Translations under genes and position numbers: made by a program
Source: a bacterium
Lineage (GTDB): Bacteria > Vulcanimicrobiota > Vulcanimicrobiia > Vulcanimicrobiales > Vulcanimicrobiaceae
Assembly: GCA_021790895.1 (NCBI GenBank)
Contig: JAJYFM010000019.1
Span: forward strand, 1 to 35,505
Direction: 5' to 3'
Length of the DNA: 35,505 nucleotides
Notes under the pieces: generated by a model
Seen by the model: only the letters and a program-made list of their open reading frames with translations
Told to the model about the DNA's origin: nothing
Database searches by the model: none
Part shown: piece by piece, positions 7,662 through 14,856 of the stretch
How the letters are laid out: each line of letters opens with the position of its first letter
Numbering within the stretch: position 1 is the stretch's first letter

Positions 7662-9900
7662 ATGCGGTGACCTGCTCTGGTGCGGATTCGTGCAATTTGC
7701 TATCCCGGTCCCAGTCGGCGTCGCTAACTTGCGCGCGATGCAAACGCGGAAGCAACTCTTGGAGCTTCCTCGAACGCTTTGCTTGAAGGGCGTCAATGTC
7801 TAGTGCACCGGCCGGAAGTCGCTCTGCTTCTTTGTTGAGCGCTTGTTGCAAAGCGACATCGGCCACGGCTTCTGCAACCATCATGCGCGCAGGTAAGCGA
7901 TTTTGGAACTGGAAGTCCGGAGCTGGACCAAAATATCTACGCGCAGCCGGGTGTGTCGCATTCACGCGAACAACGATTAAATCTTTCGTCTCTTCCCAAA
8001 CTGCACGATGAGCTCCCGGAATGTCTTCAATACGTATTTCCAGACGCGGCCCACGCGCATCGCGAACGACCACATGCGCACTTGCGTGTAGGCGTTTGTT
8101 TGGTGTGGTTGCTGTTATTTGCGCATCACCGCCGTGTTGGATGCCCTCGATAGTTACATCCGCCTCAAACCATCCTTCCGCAACGCGCTCGAGCTCAATA
8201 CGATACTCGCGAAGCTTCACGGCCTTCTGGTCACTGCACGAAAGAATAACGTCGGTGCCAATTTCTTGCACAATGTTCGCGGGGGCTAGCAAGAGAAGGC
8301 GCCGCTCCCTTCCGGTCGCTACGCTGTACTCCCGGCTCGCGAATTCGAAGTCGCCGGGTGGCGAAGCCTTAGGTAGTTCGACAGGTTCGACGACGGATAC
8401 GATCACCTCAGCGGTGTGGCCCGATGTCTTTCCGTCGAGCAGTAATTTTGCGGCAATCAGGGCTGAACCAGTACCGAAGCCTGCCTCCACGCGCAACGAT
8501 GCTTGCGAAAAATCATCGTCAAGAGACACGGCCGGCAACTCCACTGATCGCGGAAGATCAGCAATCGCGTCGGCTGGATCTTGATCGACATCAATTTCGA
8601 CCGTAGCAGCTTTGCCGTTTGTAACATCTGCTCGCGCGCGAACGGTAAACGATGCACGTTGTCCGTGCTCCAAGACGCGCGTTGTCGGAATTATTTCAAA
8701 CGCCGGCCGCCGTATTCCAGGCTCGGCGAGAAGTGTATCGATTTCTTGTTCCTGCTCAATCGTCCATTTCACCACCTCTCGCGCAGTAAGTTCACTGCGG
8801 CGTTGGGTCTCACTCGTCTCGTGGGCGCTAGCGCCGGCGCTATCTGCTGCACTCTTTAAGTATTCGTCAACGATGGGCCTCACAGCGGCACGCAGCGCTC
8901 GATATGCTGGGTGGGTCTTCTCGAGCCCATTTCTTATGCGACTGATGATAGGGAAGGGATTGGAGTCGGGGGGGTCTTCGTCGCGTTCCTCTAGGTCATC
9001 GAGCTCGCGCGTAAGTTCGTCAACGGCGTCGAACTCAAGCCATCCGAAAAGCCGATTTGCATATGGGTGGTTCTCGGAGCCAAATAGCGTCGACTCGTGG
9101 CACGCTGGTCCGCTCGTTATAACAATGCCTCCAAGGCGATAAACGTCAGAGTCCTCGTTAAACGGCTCGCTCGCGACGTAGAGCTTGAGCTTCGCCTCGT
9201 GATAACTGTTCACTTCGATAGCACCGTCATAGACTGTTTTGACCGCCTTCGGCGCGACGAATCGTACCGTCTCCTCTCGATCTGGATAGGAGAGGATAAC
9301 CGTACGATCGGGATTCTCCATTATCCGACGAAGAGCAACGGCGTTTTGCAACTGGCGTTTGAGGGAGTCGAATTGCTTTCGTGCGATGTTTTTGCGGCAA
9401 AGTATTGTTACGCGCGTTCCGCTCTTCGTGACCCCGATGTCTTTCTTGAACGCTTCGCTGGACTTCTGTCGCGTGTTTTCCAAAATCTGACCGTTGCGAT
9501 CCGCCTTAACAACTATGGCGTCTCGACCGCAAATGGACTCGAATTTTACACCGCCGAAAATGGCGAGATCCTTTGCGCCGCGTCCCCTATTTCCGCGCTT
9601 CCTTTCGCCGTGTTCATATCCACTCGTACGCTCACCGGTACTGATTAGCTTTTTCATTACGTCGGCAGCGGGAATTCCACACGCTCGATCCGACACAGAA
9701 ACTGTCCAGTCGCCGTCCGGGCCCTTTGCGGAAACTTTTATTAGTATTTTACCTGGTTGAGCAGCGTATGCGTCGTCGGCGTTTGTGATGGCTTCGATTA
9801 AACCGAGGATGATGTCACCGCGCATTGCGCCGGCGGCATCCTGCCGTCTTGCACGTTTGGTATAGATGAACTCATCAGGCGAGTCAGAGCGATTTTTCAT
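7660..9900 (-). CDS. MORC/MutL-like GHKL ATPase with beta-rich C-terminal half
   Basis: The N-terminal 200 residues form a GHKL (gyrase/Hsp90/MutL-type) ATPase. The N-box is LIEAITNADDAY (E36 and N40), the Mg/ATP motif G1 is SDRACGIP (D71, G75), and the G2 lid is GNRGRGAKDL at 103-112. A transducer-like region follows to about residue 360. A beta-rich half with repeated strands that look Ig-like (about 390-660) comes next, and the end is helical. GHKL ATPases of this kind close as ATP-driven clamps around DNA, and MORC-like members have been described in bacterial restriction-modification operons. The ATG overlaps the previous stop codon (ATGA), so expression is coupled. I infer a DNA-clamp or topology-sensing role beside the ABC ATPase encoded next. 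Confidence 0.8.
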   Translation of the reverse strand: MKNRSDSPDEFIYTKRARRQDAAGAMRGDIILGLIEAITNADDAYAAQPGKILIKVSAKGPDGDWTVSVSDRACGIPAADVMKKLISTGERTSGYEHGERKRGNRGRGAKDLAIFGGVKFESICGRDAIVVKADRNGQILENTRQKSSEAFKKDIGVTKSGTRVTILCRKNIARKQFDSLKRQLQNAVALRRIMENPDRTVILSYPDREETVRFVAPKAVKTVYDGAIEVNSYHEAKLKLYVASEPFNEDSDVYRLGGIVITSGPACHESTLFGSENHPYANRLFGWLEFDAVDELTRELDDLEERDEDPPDSNPFPIISRIRNGLEKTHPAYRALRAAVRPIVDEYLKSAADSAGASAHETSETQRRSELTAREVVKWTIEQEQEIDTLLAEPGIRRPAFEIIPTTRVLEHGQRASFTVRARADVTNGKAATVEIDVDQDPADAIADLPRSVELPAVSLDDDFSQASLRVEAGFGTGSALIAAKLLLDGKTSGHTAEVIVSVVEPVELPKASPPGDFEFASREYSVATGRERRLLLLAPANIVQEIGTDVILSCSDQKAVKLREYRIELERVAEGWFEADVTIEGIQHGGDAQITATTPNKRLHASAHVVVRDARGPRLEIRIEDIPGAHRAVWEETKDLIVVRVNATHPAARRYFGPAPDFQFQNRLPARMMVAEAVADVALQQALNKEAERLPAGALDIDALQAKRSRKLQELLPRLHRAQVSDADWDRDSKLHESAPEQVTA

Positions 9901-10559
9901 TGCTTAACCGCCGCTTGGCTACGAATGGCTCTCAGGAATCTTATCAGTTCGTCGTCTTGCCAAAATTCAGCCATAGCGTTTAATCGACTGAAGCGCTCGT
10001 CCCAGACACGCTTTGACGAGTTTGGTAAGCAGTTAAGCAGATCAGCGACCTCCCATTGCTCAAATGACACGCTGCCGTTTTGCCAACGCTTGAATAGTTT
10101 GTGGGCCCTCATCAGGCGCAGTTCCGCTTGCGACGGGCGGGCGGTAGTGCGGGTACGCGAAACAACGGCGTCTTGCGACCTGTCGTTTGTAGCCGAGCTC
10201 CGCTCCCGGTAATACTTTATCGCTTCGTCAGCGCTCGAGATATCGCGTTGCAATATGACACGGGCCGCATCAACTGCTTCCTTTACCCCCGCGCCTGTTA
10301 GCAAATATGTTTGCCTATGTTCGATAACCCGTGGCTCCTCGGTCTTGCGATCCTTCCAATGCTTAAATGCTTGCCGCGTCGTCTCAAGTGATGGGTAGTC
10401 GTAGCGATTCCAACGGAAGCGTGTCGGTGCAAGGCGGTAGGCATCAACGGCGATGTCTTCGAGATCAACGTGACCGGTTGCGCCACCGTGAAGAAGGAGG
10501 GCAAGAAGGACAACTTGTCGATTGTTAATTTCTTTATCAGACTGGCTTTGTGACGGCAT
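9897..10559 (-). CDS. Uncharacterised winged-helix-like protein of the defence operon
   Basis: I do not recognise this 220-residue protein. Residues 12-90 contain a helix-rich start (NRQVVLLALLLHGGATGHVD), then 'YPSLETTRQAFKHWKD', then a strand pair 'VIEHRQTYLLTGAG'. This pattern fits a winged-helix DNA-binding domain. A charged linker (about 120-145) leads to a helical C-terminal half rich in tryptophan and arginine (RLMRAHKLFKRWQNG). The ATG is preceded by AAAGGAG 10 bases upstream, three bases after the HARE-HTH gene ends. Its own stop overlaps the ATPase start. It probably acts as an adaptor or DNA-binding subunit for the GHKL ATPase. No catalytic motif is visible. Confidence 0.6.
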   Translation of the reverse strand: MPSQSQSDKEINNRQVVLLALLLHGGATGHVDLEDIAVDAYRLAPTRFRWNRYDYPSLETTRQAFKHWKDRKTEEPRVIEHRQTYLLTGAGVKEAVDAARVILQRDISSADEAIKYYRERSSATNDRSQDAVVSRTRTTARPSQAELRLMRAHKLFKRWQNGSVSFEQWEVADLLNCLPNSSKRVWDERFSRLNAMAEFWQDDELIRFLRAIRSQAAVKQ

Positions 10560-10562
10560 GGG

Positions 10563-11117
10563 CTACGTACTCCTTTTGACGCGCCGGCGGCGCCGGCTCT
10601 TGCGAGTTTTTTTCACTTTGTCGGCCTCGCCCGTCTGCGATGAGCTCGCGAGATGGTATGTGCCTCTTGCAGAACGCTCGAAGCGATAGCTGTACCTCGC
10701 GTTCGTTAGAATGGAGAGTAGCGTTCCGGCGGCGTCTTTCCCACCAAGAGCGACGCCACGATCCAGCACCAAATCGGTCAACGCTCGATAGTGGAGCGGC
10801 GCATTGTCATTTTCAGTAAACACCGCGCAGACGGCTTCGATTATGCTATCGCCCGTCGCCTTTGGGCTCTCGCTCTCGTCTACGGTCATTGGCGAAATCC
10901 CAATCGACGCTGCTGCTTGTGCATCACCCAGAAGATTAGAGATGGCGACGAGTGCGTTTTCACAGATCGCAATTAGAGAAGAAGTTTCTTCTAGGGCGCG
11001 CTGTCGCTCAGTGCGCTCCTGGAAAAGAGAAGCGAGTTTCGAGCGAAGCTGTTCGCGCTCTTCCGCGAGCGCCAGGCGACCGTTCTGGGAAAGCGCATTG
11101 TAAACATTGCCATACAT
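10563..11117 (-). CDS. Coiled-coil plus HARE-HTH domain protein, first gene of the operon
   Basis: The N-terminal third is a charged coiled coil (EEREQLRSKLASLFQERTER). The second half fits a HARE-HTH domain: 'SIIEAVCAVFTENDNAPLHY', then 'LTDLVLDRGVALGGKDAAGT', then 'YRFERSARGTYHLA'. This domain is known from ASXL proteins and from bacterial proteins associated with restriction-modification genes. It is thought to recognise DNA or chromatin modification states. The last 20 residues are a strongly basic tail (KKTRKSRRRRRVKRS) suited to nucleic-acid binding. An upstream TTG at 11156 would add 13 residues, but that TTG lies in what looks like a -35 box, so I prefer the ATG at 11117, which has no ribosome binding site and may be almost leaderless. 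It could sense methylation or regulate the operon. Confidence 0.7.
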   Translation of the reverse strand: MYGNVYNALSQNGRLALAEEREQLRSKLASLFQERTERQRALEETSSLIAICENALVAISNLLGDAQAAASIGISPMTVDESESPKATGDSIIEAVCAVFTENDNAPLHYRALTDLVLDRGVALGGKDAAGTLLSILTNARYSYRFERSARGTYHLASSSQTGEADKVKKTRKSRRRRRVKRST

Positions 11118-11127
11118 CGTATGATGC

Positions 11128-11156
11128 AAGTTATATAAACTTTGTGACGCTGTCAA
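11128..11156 (-). promoter_or_regulatory. Probable promoter of the defence operon
   Basis: On the minus strand a perfect TTGACA (11156-11151) is followed 15 bases later by TATAAC, or 17 bases later by TAACTT. Transcription would begin within about 10 bases of the ATG at 11117, so the message would have little or no leader. That agrees with the lack of a ribosome binding site there. Confidence 0.55.
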
Positions 11157-11182
11157 GCTATTCGCAGTTTAGGTTTATATAA
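11131..11182. repeat. 10-bp inverted repeat in the shared divergent region
   Basis: TTATATAAAC at 11131-11140 and GTTTATATAA at 11173-11182 are exact reverse complements, separated by 32 bases. The left copy covers the -10 region of the defence promoter. The spacing and symmetry suggest an operator for a dimeric regulator, perhaps a product of the operon. Both arms are AT-rich in an otherwise GC-rich genome. Confidence 0.55.
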
Positions 11183-11280
11183 AATTAATGGAGCAACGAC
11201 GTGTCGAGGTCGCACCACTTCAGTTCGGCCGCCGCGCCTTTTTGTCGAGTCGCCGTCTCTTCTGGAATCCGCTGCGACTC

Positions 11281-11309
11281 TTGCCTCACCCATCCGCAGC
11301 GGGTATAGT
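11281..11309 (+). promoter_or_regulatory. Promoter of the dcw operon (mraZ promoter)
   Basis: TTGCCT (11281-11286) and TATAGT (11304-11309) are separated by exactly 17 bases and resemble a vegetative sigma factor promoter. The start point would be near 11316, about 33 bases before the mraZ start codon and within the MraZ-type repeats. No other promoter as good is seen in the following 15 kb of tightly packed genes. Confidence 0.6.
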
Positions 11310-11331
11310 GGATCCCAGTGGTGTAAAGTGG
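11306..11331 (+). promoter_or_regulatory. Predicted MraZ operator: three AGTGG repeats at 10-bp spacing
   Basis: GTGG occurs at 11308, 11318 and 11328, each preceded by A, giving three direct AGTGG repeats on one face of the helix. MraZ proteins in other bacteria bind G-rich repeats with 10-bp periodicity just upstream of mraZ and repress the dcw operon. Here the first copy overlaps the -10 box and the others lie at and after the start point, a position suited to autorepression. Confidence 0.65.
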
Positions 11332-11348
11332 CGCCAAGGGGAGCAAAA

Positions 11349-11792
11349 GTGCAGGGCGAGTTTCCGCGATTTACGGGGTCGGCCGAGCATACCCTCGACG
11401 AGAAGGGTCGCCTCGTCGTGCCCTCTCGTTTCCGCGAGCGCCTCGGGGCGGGCTTCGTCATCACGATCGCCCAGCCCGAACCCTGCCTCGCCCTCTACCC
11501 CGCCCCCACCTGGGGCGCATTCTGCGCGCGGCTCGAGGCCGCGCCGCTGAAGGACGAGCGCTTCCGGCGCCTCGTTCGTCACCTCTTCGCCAATACTGAA
11601 GAGGTCGCGTGCGATGCCCAGGGGCGCCTGCTCATCCCCGCCGCCCTCCGCTCCTACGCCGGCATCGCGCGCGAAGCGACCAGCGTCGGCACCCTCACCC
11701 GCGTCGAGATCTGGGCGAAGGAACGCTTCGCCGCGCACGCCGCCCCCGAGGGCGAGGTCGCCGATTTCATGGCCGAGCTCGGGCTCTACTAA
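11349..11792 (+). CDS. mraZ: Transcriptional regulator MraZ
   Basis: The 147-residue product has two AbrB-like halves: 'HTLDEKGRLVVPSRFRE' near residue 14 and 'EVACDAQGRLLIPAALRSY' near residue 85. These are the two conserved DxxGR(L/V) blocks of MraZ, which assembles into rings that bind DNA repeats in the promoter of its own operon. The length is normal for the family (about 143-150). I chose the GTG at 11349 because GGGGAG lies five bases before it and the protein then starts M-Q-G-E-F-P, while the in-frame GTG at 11328 sits in the operator repeats. rsmH follows after 12 bases. MraZ likely represses this dcw cluster. Confidence 0.93.
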   Translation: MQGEFPRFTGSAEHTLDEKGRLVVPSRFRERLGAGFVITIAQPEPCLALYPAPTWGAFCARLEAAPLKDERFRRLVRHLFANTEEVACDAQGRLLIPAALRSYAGIAREATSVGTLTRVEIWAKERFAAHAAPEGEVADFMAELGLY

Positions 11793-11804
11793 TGGAGCGC
11801 CACC

Positions 11805-12674
11805 ATGCACGTCAGCGTCCTGCTCGCCGAATCGCTCGCCTACCTCAACATTCAGCCGAGCGGCATCTACGTCGATGCGACCTTCGGGGCGGGCGGTCAC
11901 TCCACCGCGATTCTTGCTGCATTGGGAACGGGCAAACTGATCGCCTTCGACGCCGATCCCGCTGCGCGGGAGCGCGCCGAAGCGCTGCACGAACCGCGCC
12001 TGCAGTTCGTCCACGCGAACTTTCGCGAGCTCGATGCGCAGCTCGATGCGCTGGGCGTACCGGAGATCGACGGCATCCTCTTCGATTTGGGGGTCTCTTC
12101 GATGCAACTCGATGAACGCGAACGCGGCTTCTCTTTCTCGCAATCCGCCCCGCTCGATATGCGCATGAATCCCTATGCCGGGCGCAGCGCGTACGACGTA
12201 TTGGCGCACGCCGAGGAGAGCGAGCTCGCCGATATCTTCTATCACTACGGTGAAATTCGCGAATCGCGGCGGCTCGCGCGCGCCATCGTCGCCCGTCGCG
12301 AAGCGGGCAAACTCCCCACCACCACCACCGATTTTGCAGCCTTCATCTCCGGGCTCATGCAACGCAGCGGACGGCGCGAACGTACCCACCCCGCTACGCG
12401 CGCCTTCCAAGCGTTGCGAATCGCGGTCAACGACGAACTCGGCTCGCTCCACGACGGACTCGCCGCCGCGATCGCGCGTCTGCGTGCCGGCGGTCGTATC
12501 GTTGCGATCTCCTTTCACTCGCTCGAAGACCGGATCGTGAAACAGACGCTGCGCGGCGACGAACGCCTCACCATCCTTACGAAAAAACCCGTCGTCGCTG
12601 GTGACGACGAGACCCACGAAAACCCGCGCGCGCGGAGCGCGAAATTACGAGCTGCAGAAAAGAAGGCCGGCTGA
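11805..12674 (+). CDS. rsmH: 16S rRNA (cytosine1402-N4)-methyltransferase RsmH
   Basis: The 289-residue product begins HVSVLLAESLAYL and carries the methyl-donor motif YVDATFGAGGHS, followed by 'LIAFDADPAA'. The family signatures FDLGVSSMQLDERERGFSF and ISFHSLEDRIVKQ are also present. RsmH adds the N4-methyl group to C1402 in the decoding centre of 16S rRNA. It is slightly shorter than the usual 310 residues but shows no missing motif. The ATG has GGAG seven bases upstream. Its stop codon overlaps the ATG of ftsL (TGATG), which suggests translational coupling. The second place after mraZ is its normal position in dcw clusters. Confidence 0.97.
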   Translation: MHVSVLLAESLAYLNIQPSGIYVDATFGAGGHSTAILAALGTGKLIAFDADPAARERAEALHEPRLQFVHANFRELDAQLDALGVPEIDGILFDLGVSSMQLDERERGFSFSQSAPLDMRMNPYAGRSAYDVLAHAEESELADIFYHYGEIRESRRLARAIVARREAGKLPTTTTDFAAFISGLMQRSGRRERTHPATRAFQALRIAVNDELGSLHDGLAAAIARLRAGGRIVAISFHSLEDRIVKQTLRGDERLTILTKKPVVAGDDETHENPRARSAKLRAAEKKAG

Positions 12675-13126
12675 TGGTACAGATGCAACCGCGTCGTCGC
12701 GAAGAACCGCGCATTCACAATCCGCGTAGTGCACGCAATGCCGCGCAGCGACGCGTCGTGCGAAACTCGCGCGCGCGCTATCGCCCCATCATGCTCGCAC
12801 TCACCGTCCTGCTCGCCGTGCTCGTTCCCGTTACCGGCTACGTGATGCTCACCTCATCGATGACCGGGCTCACTTACGCCGTCGAAAAAGCACAAGCGCG
12901 GCAAAAACGCTTGCAAGACGAAACGCTGCGTCTTGAAGACCGCGTCGAACAGCTCTCCTCCGACGCGCGCCTCGCCCGCCTCGCCGCACAGTTACACATG
13001 CACCCCGCCTCGACGGAGATTGCGGTGCAGCTCTCGCCGCCGCAAACGCAGCAGCAACGCATCGCATTCCTCTCCGGTCTCGCACGCTGGTTCCACCCGG
13101 CGGCGGCCGAGAAACGGCGATCCTGA
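12674..13126 (+). CDS. ftsL: FtsL-like septal membrane protein
   Basis: This 150-residue bitopic protein has a basic N-terminal cytoplasmic part (about 38 residues, many Arg). One membrane segment follows (about residues 39-62, LALTVLLAVLVPVTGYVML), then a short coiled coil (KAQARQKRLQDETLRLEDRV) outside the membrane. This is the architecture of FtsL, which joins FtsQ/FtsB in controlling FtsW-FtsI at the division site. Sequence conservation in FtsL is low, so the call rests on size, topology and position between rsmH and ftsI. The C-terminal tail of about 50 residues is longer than in many FtsL proteins. Its stop overlaps the probable ftsI start. Confidence 0.8.
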   Translation: MVQMQPRRREEPRIHNPRSARNAAQRRVVRNSRARYRPIMLALTVLLAVLVPVTGYVMLTSSMTGLTYAVEKAQARQKRLQDETLRLEDRVEQLSSDARLARLAAQLHMHPASTEIAVQLSPPQTQQQRIAFLSGLARWFHPAAAEKRRS

Positions 13127-14856
13127 AACGGAATTTCGCGCGCACGGCGACCGATCGGGCGCGCTGGTTTTACATCGGCGTCCTGGGGTTCGGGCTATTC
13201 CTCGCCGGAAAACTCGTCGTCGTTCAAGCGATGCAGGGTCCCGGGCTGGCACGCGATGCACTCGAACAGCGCTCGATTACGATCAATGTTTTCGCGCGTC
13301 GCGGTAGCATTCTCGACCGGCACGGCGCGGTGATCGCGCGATCGTTGCCATCGAAGAGTATCTACGCCGTTCCCCACGATATCAACGACCCCGATACGGT
13401 CGCGCGCAAACTCGGAAAAATTGTCGGGAAGCTGAGTCCCGATACCGTCGCGGCACTCCACGATAAAAGCCTCTGGTTCATCTGGATTGCGCGTAAGGTC
13501 GATCACTCGGTCGCCGCGCGCGTCGCTGCACTCAATTTGGTCGGGGTCGCGGAGCGTCGCGAAAAGACCGGGCGACGCGTCTACGTCGACGGGCCTGAGT
13601 TCTCTTCGACGATCGGTTTCGTCGGCACCGACGAGAACGGGCTCGACGGTTTAGAGTATAGCCTGAATCCCTGGCTGAAGGGGCGTTCGGGTAAAGAGAC
13701 GCTGGAGACCGACGAGATGGGGCGCCCGCTGCCGTTCGGTCATCCCGTCGTGCTGAAACGCGCTCGCCCCGGATACGACGTCGAACTCACGCTCGATTCC
13801 TATCTTCAGTTCGTCGCCGAACGCGCCCTGGAAAAACAAGTCAAGAAGTACCACGCCAGCTCCGGGGTGGCGATCGTTATGAATCCGAAGACCGGCGCGA
13901 TTCTCGCGCTTGCAAATCTTCCGCATTTCGATCCGAACCATTTTTGGCGCTATACGAACGCGCAACGGCGCGACCGCGCGGTGGAAGATGCCTACGAACC
14001 CGGTTCGACCTTCAAACTCGTCACTGCCGCTGCGGCGATTCAGTCCGGCAAAGTCACGCTTGCATCGCGCTTCCCCGCGCGCGATGAGATTACCGTCGGC
14101 GGCCACACCATCCACAACGCCGACGATGGTTTCACCGCCGGCAGTCACGGCACCGAATCGCTCGAAAACATCATCGCCTATTCGCATAACGTCGGTGCCG
14201 CCGAAGTCGGCATGAGTATCGGCGCGCGCACCTTCTACAATATGGAACGAGCCGCAGGCTTCGGCAAGCCGACGCAGATCGAACTCCCCGGCGAGAACCC
14301 TGGTATCGTTCCCAGCCCCAGCCAATTTAGCGGCTCGTCGCTGGCGACGATGTCCTTCGGTCAGGGCGTCGCGGTGACGCCGCTTGCTCTCGCGCGTTAC
14401 TATTGCGCGATCGCGAACGGAGGCTTGCTGCTGCGTCCGCATATCGTGCATGCTATCCTCAAGCACGATGGTAAGCTCGTCTATCGTTACCCGGTGCAGA
14501 TTGAGCGGCGCATTTTTTCCGAGAAGACTGCCGAAATTTTACGGAAGTTCTTGCGCGCGGTCGTGCGATACGGCACCGGAGATCCCGCTGCGCAAATTCC
14601 CGGCTACACCACCGCCGGAAAGACCGGGACCGCGCAGATCGAAGAGAACGGCATCTACGAACCCGGCGCATACGTCGCGTCGTTTATCGGCATGATTCCG
14701 GCACGCGATCCGCGTTTCGTCATACTCGTAAAGGTCGACCGTCCAATCGGTTCTTACTATGGCTCGCAGGTCGCCGCCCCGGCGTTCGATACCATCGCGC
14801 GTGCGGCGATGCTGCATGCCGGCTTGCTCCCGCAGGTTGCGGTGAAACATCGATGA
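13123..14856 (+). CDS. ftsI: Penicillin-binding protein FtsI (PBP3-type transpeptidase), non-AUG start
   Basis: This is a class B penicillin-binding protein that cross-links septal peptidoglycan with FtsW. The catalytic motifs are STFK near residue 294 (nucleophile serine), SHN near 353 and KTGT near 500. No PASTA domain follows. The first ATG or GTG start in frame is at 13231, but starting there would remove the membrane anchor. The in-frame codons before it encode an Arg-rich stretch and a hydrophobic segment (WFYIGVLGFGLFLAGKLVVV). The only sensible start is CTG at 13123, which overlaps the ftsL stop as CTGA, like the GTGA junctions elsewhere in the operon. From there the length is 577 residues, normal for FtsI. 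A sequencing error is the alternative. Confidence 0.9.
   Translation: MKRNFARTATDRARWFYIGVLGFGLFLAGKLVVVQAMQGPGLARDALEQRSITINVFARRGSILDRHGAVIARSLPSKSIYAVPHDINDPDTVARKLGKIVGKLSPDTVAALHDKSLWFIWIARKVDHSVAARVAALNLVGVAERREKTGRRVYVDGPEFSSTIGFVGTDENGLDGLEYSLNPWLKGRSGKETLETDEMGRPLPFGHPVVLKRARPGYDVELTLDSYLQFVAERALEKQVKKYHASSGVAIVMNPKTGAILALANLPHFDPNHFWRYTNAQRRDRAVEDAYEPGSTFKLVTAAAAIQSGKVTLASRFPARDEITVGGHTIHNADDGFTAGSHGTESLENIIAYSHNVGAAEVGMSIGARTFYNMERAAGFGKPTQIELPGENPGIVPSPSQFSGSSLATMSFGQGVAVTPLALARYYCAIANGGLLLRPHIVHAILKHDGKLVYRYPVQIERRIFSEKTAEILRKFLRAVVRYGTGDPAAQIPGYTTAGKTGTAQIEENGIYEPGAYVASFIGMIPARDPRFVILVKVDRPIGSYYGSQVAAPAFDTIARAAMLHAGLLPQVAVKHR

Noticed and set aside
11168-11220. Rightward promoter for mraZ in the AT-rich stretch
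   Set aside because: No well-spaced -35/-10 pair is found on the plus strand there, while 11281-11309 has a 17-base-spaced pair just before mraZ.
11286-12617. Long minus-strand frame (443 codons) opposite mraZ/rsmH
   Set aside because: It lies antisense to two clear genes, its translation is rich in Arg, Gly and Glu without any motif, and it is a typical high-GC shadow.
13651-14466. Minus-strand frame of 271 codons inside ftsI
   Set aside because: Antisense to the catalytic part of FtsI and without recognisable domains.
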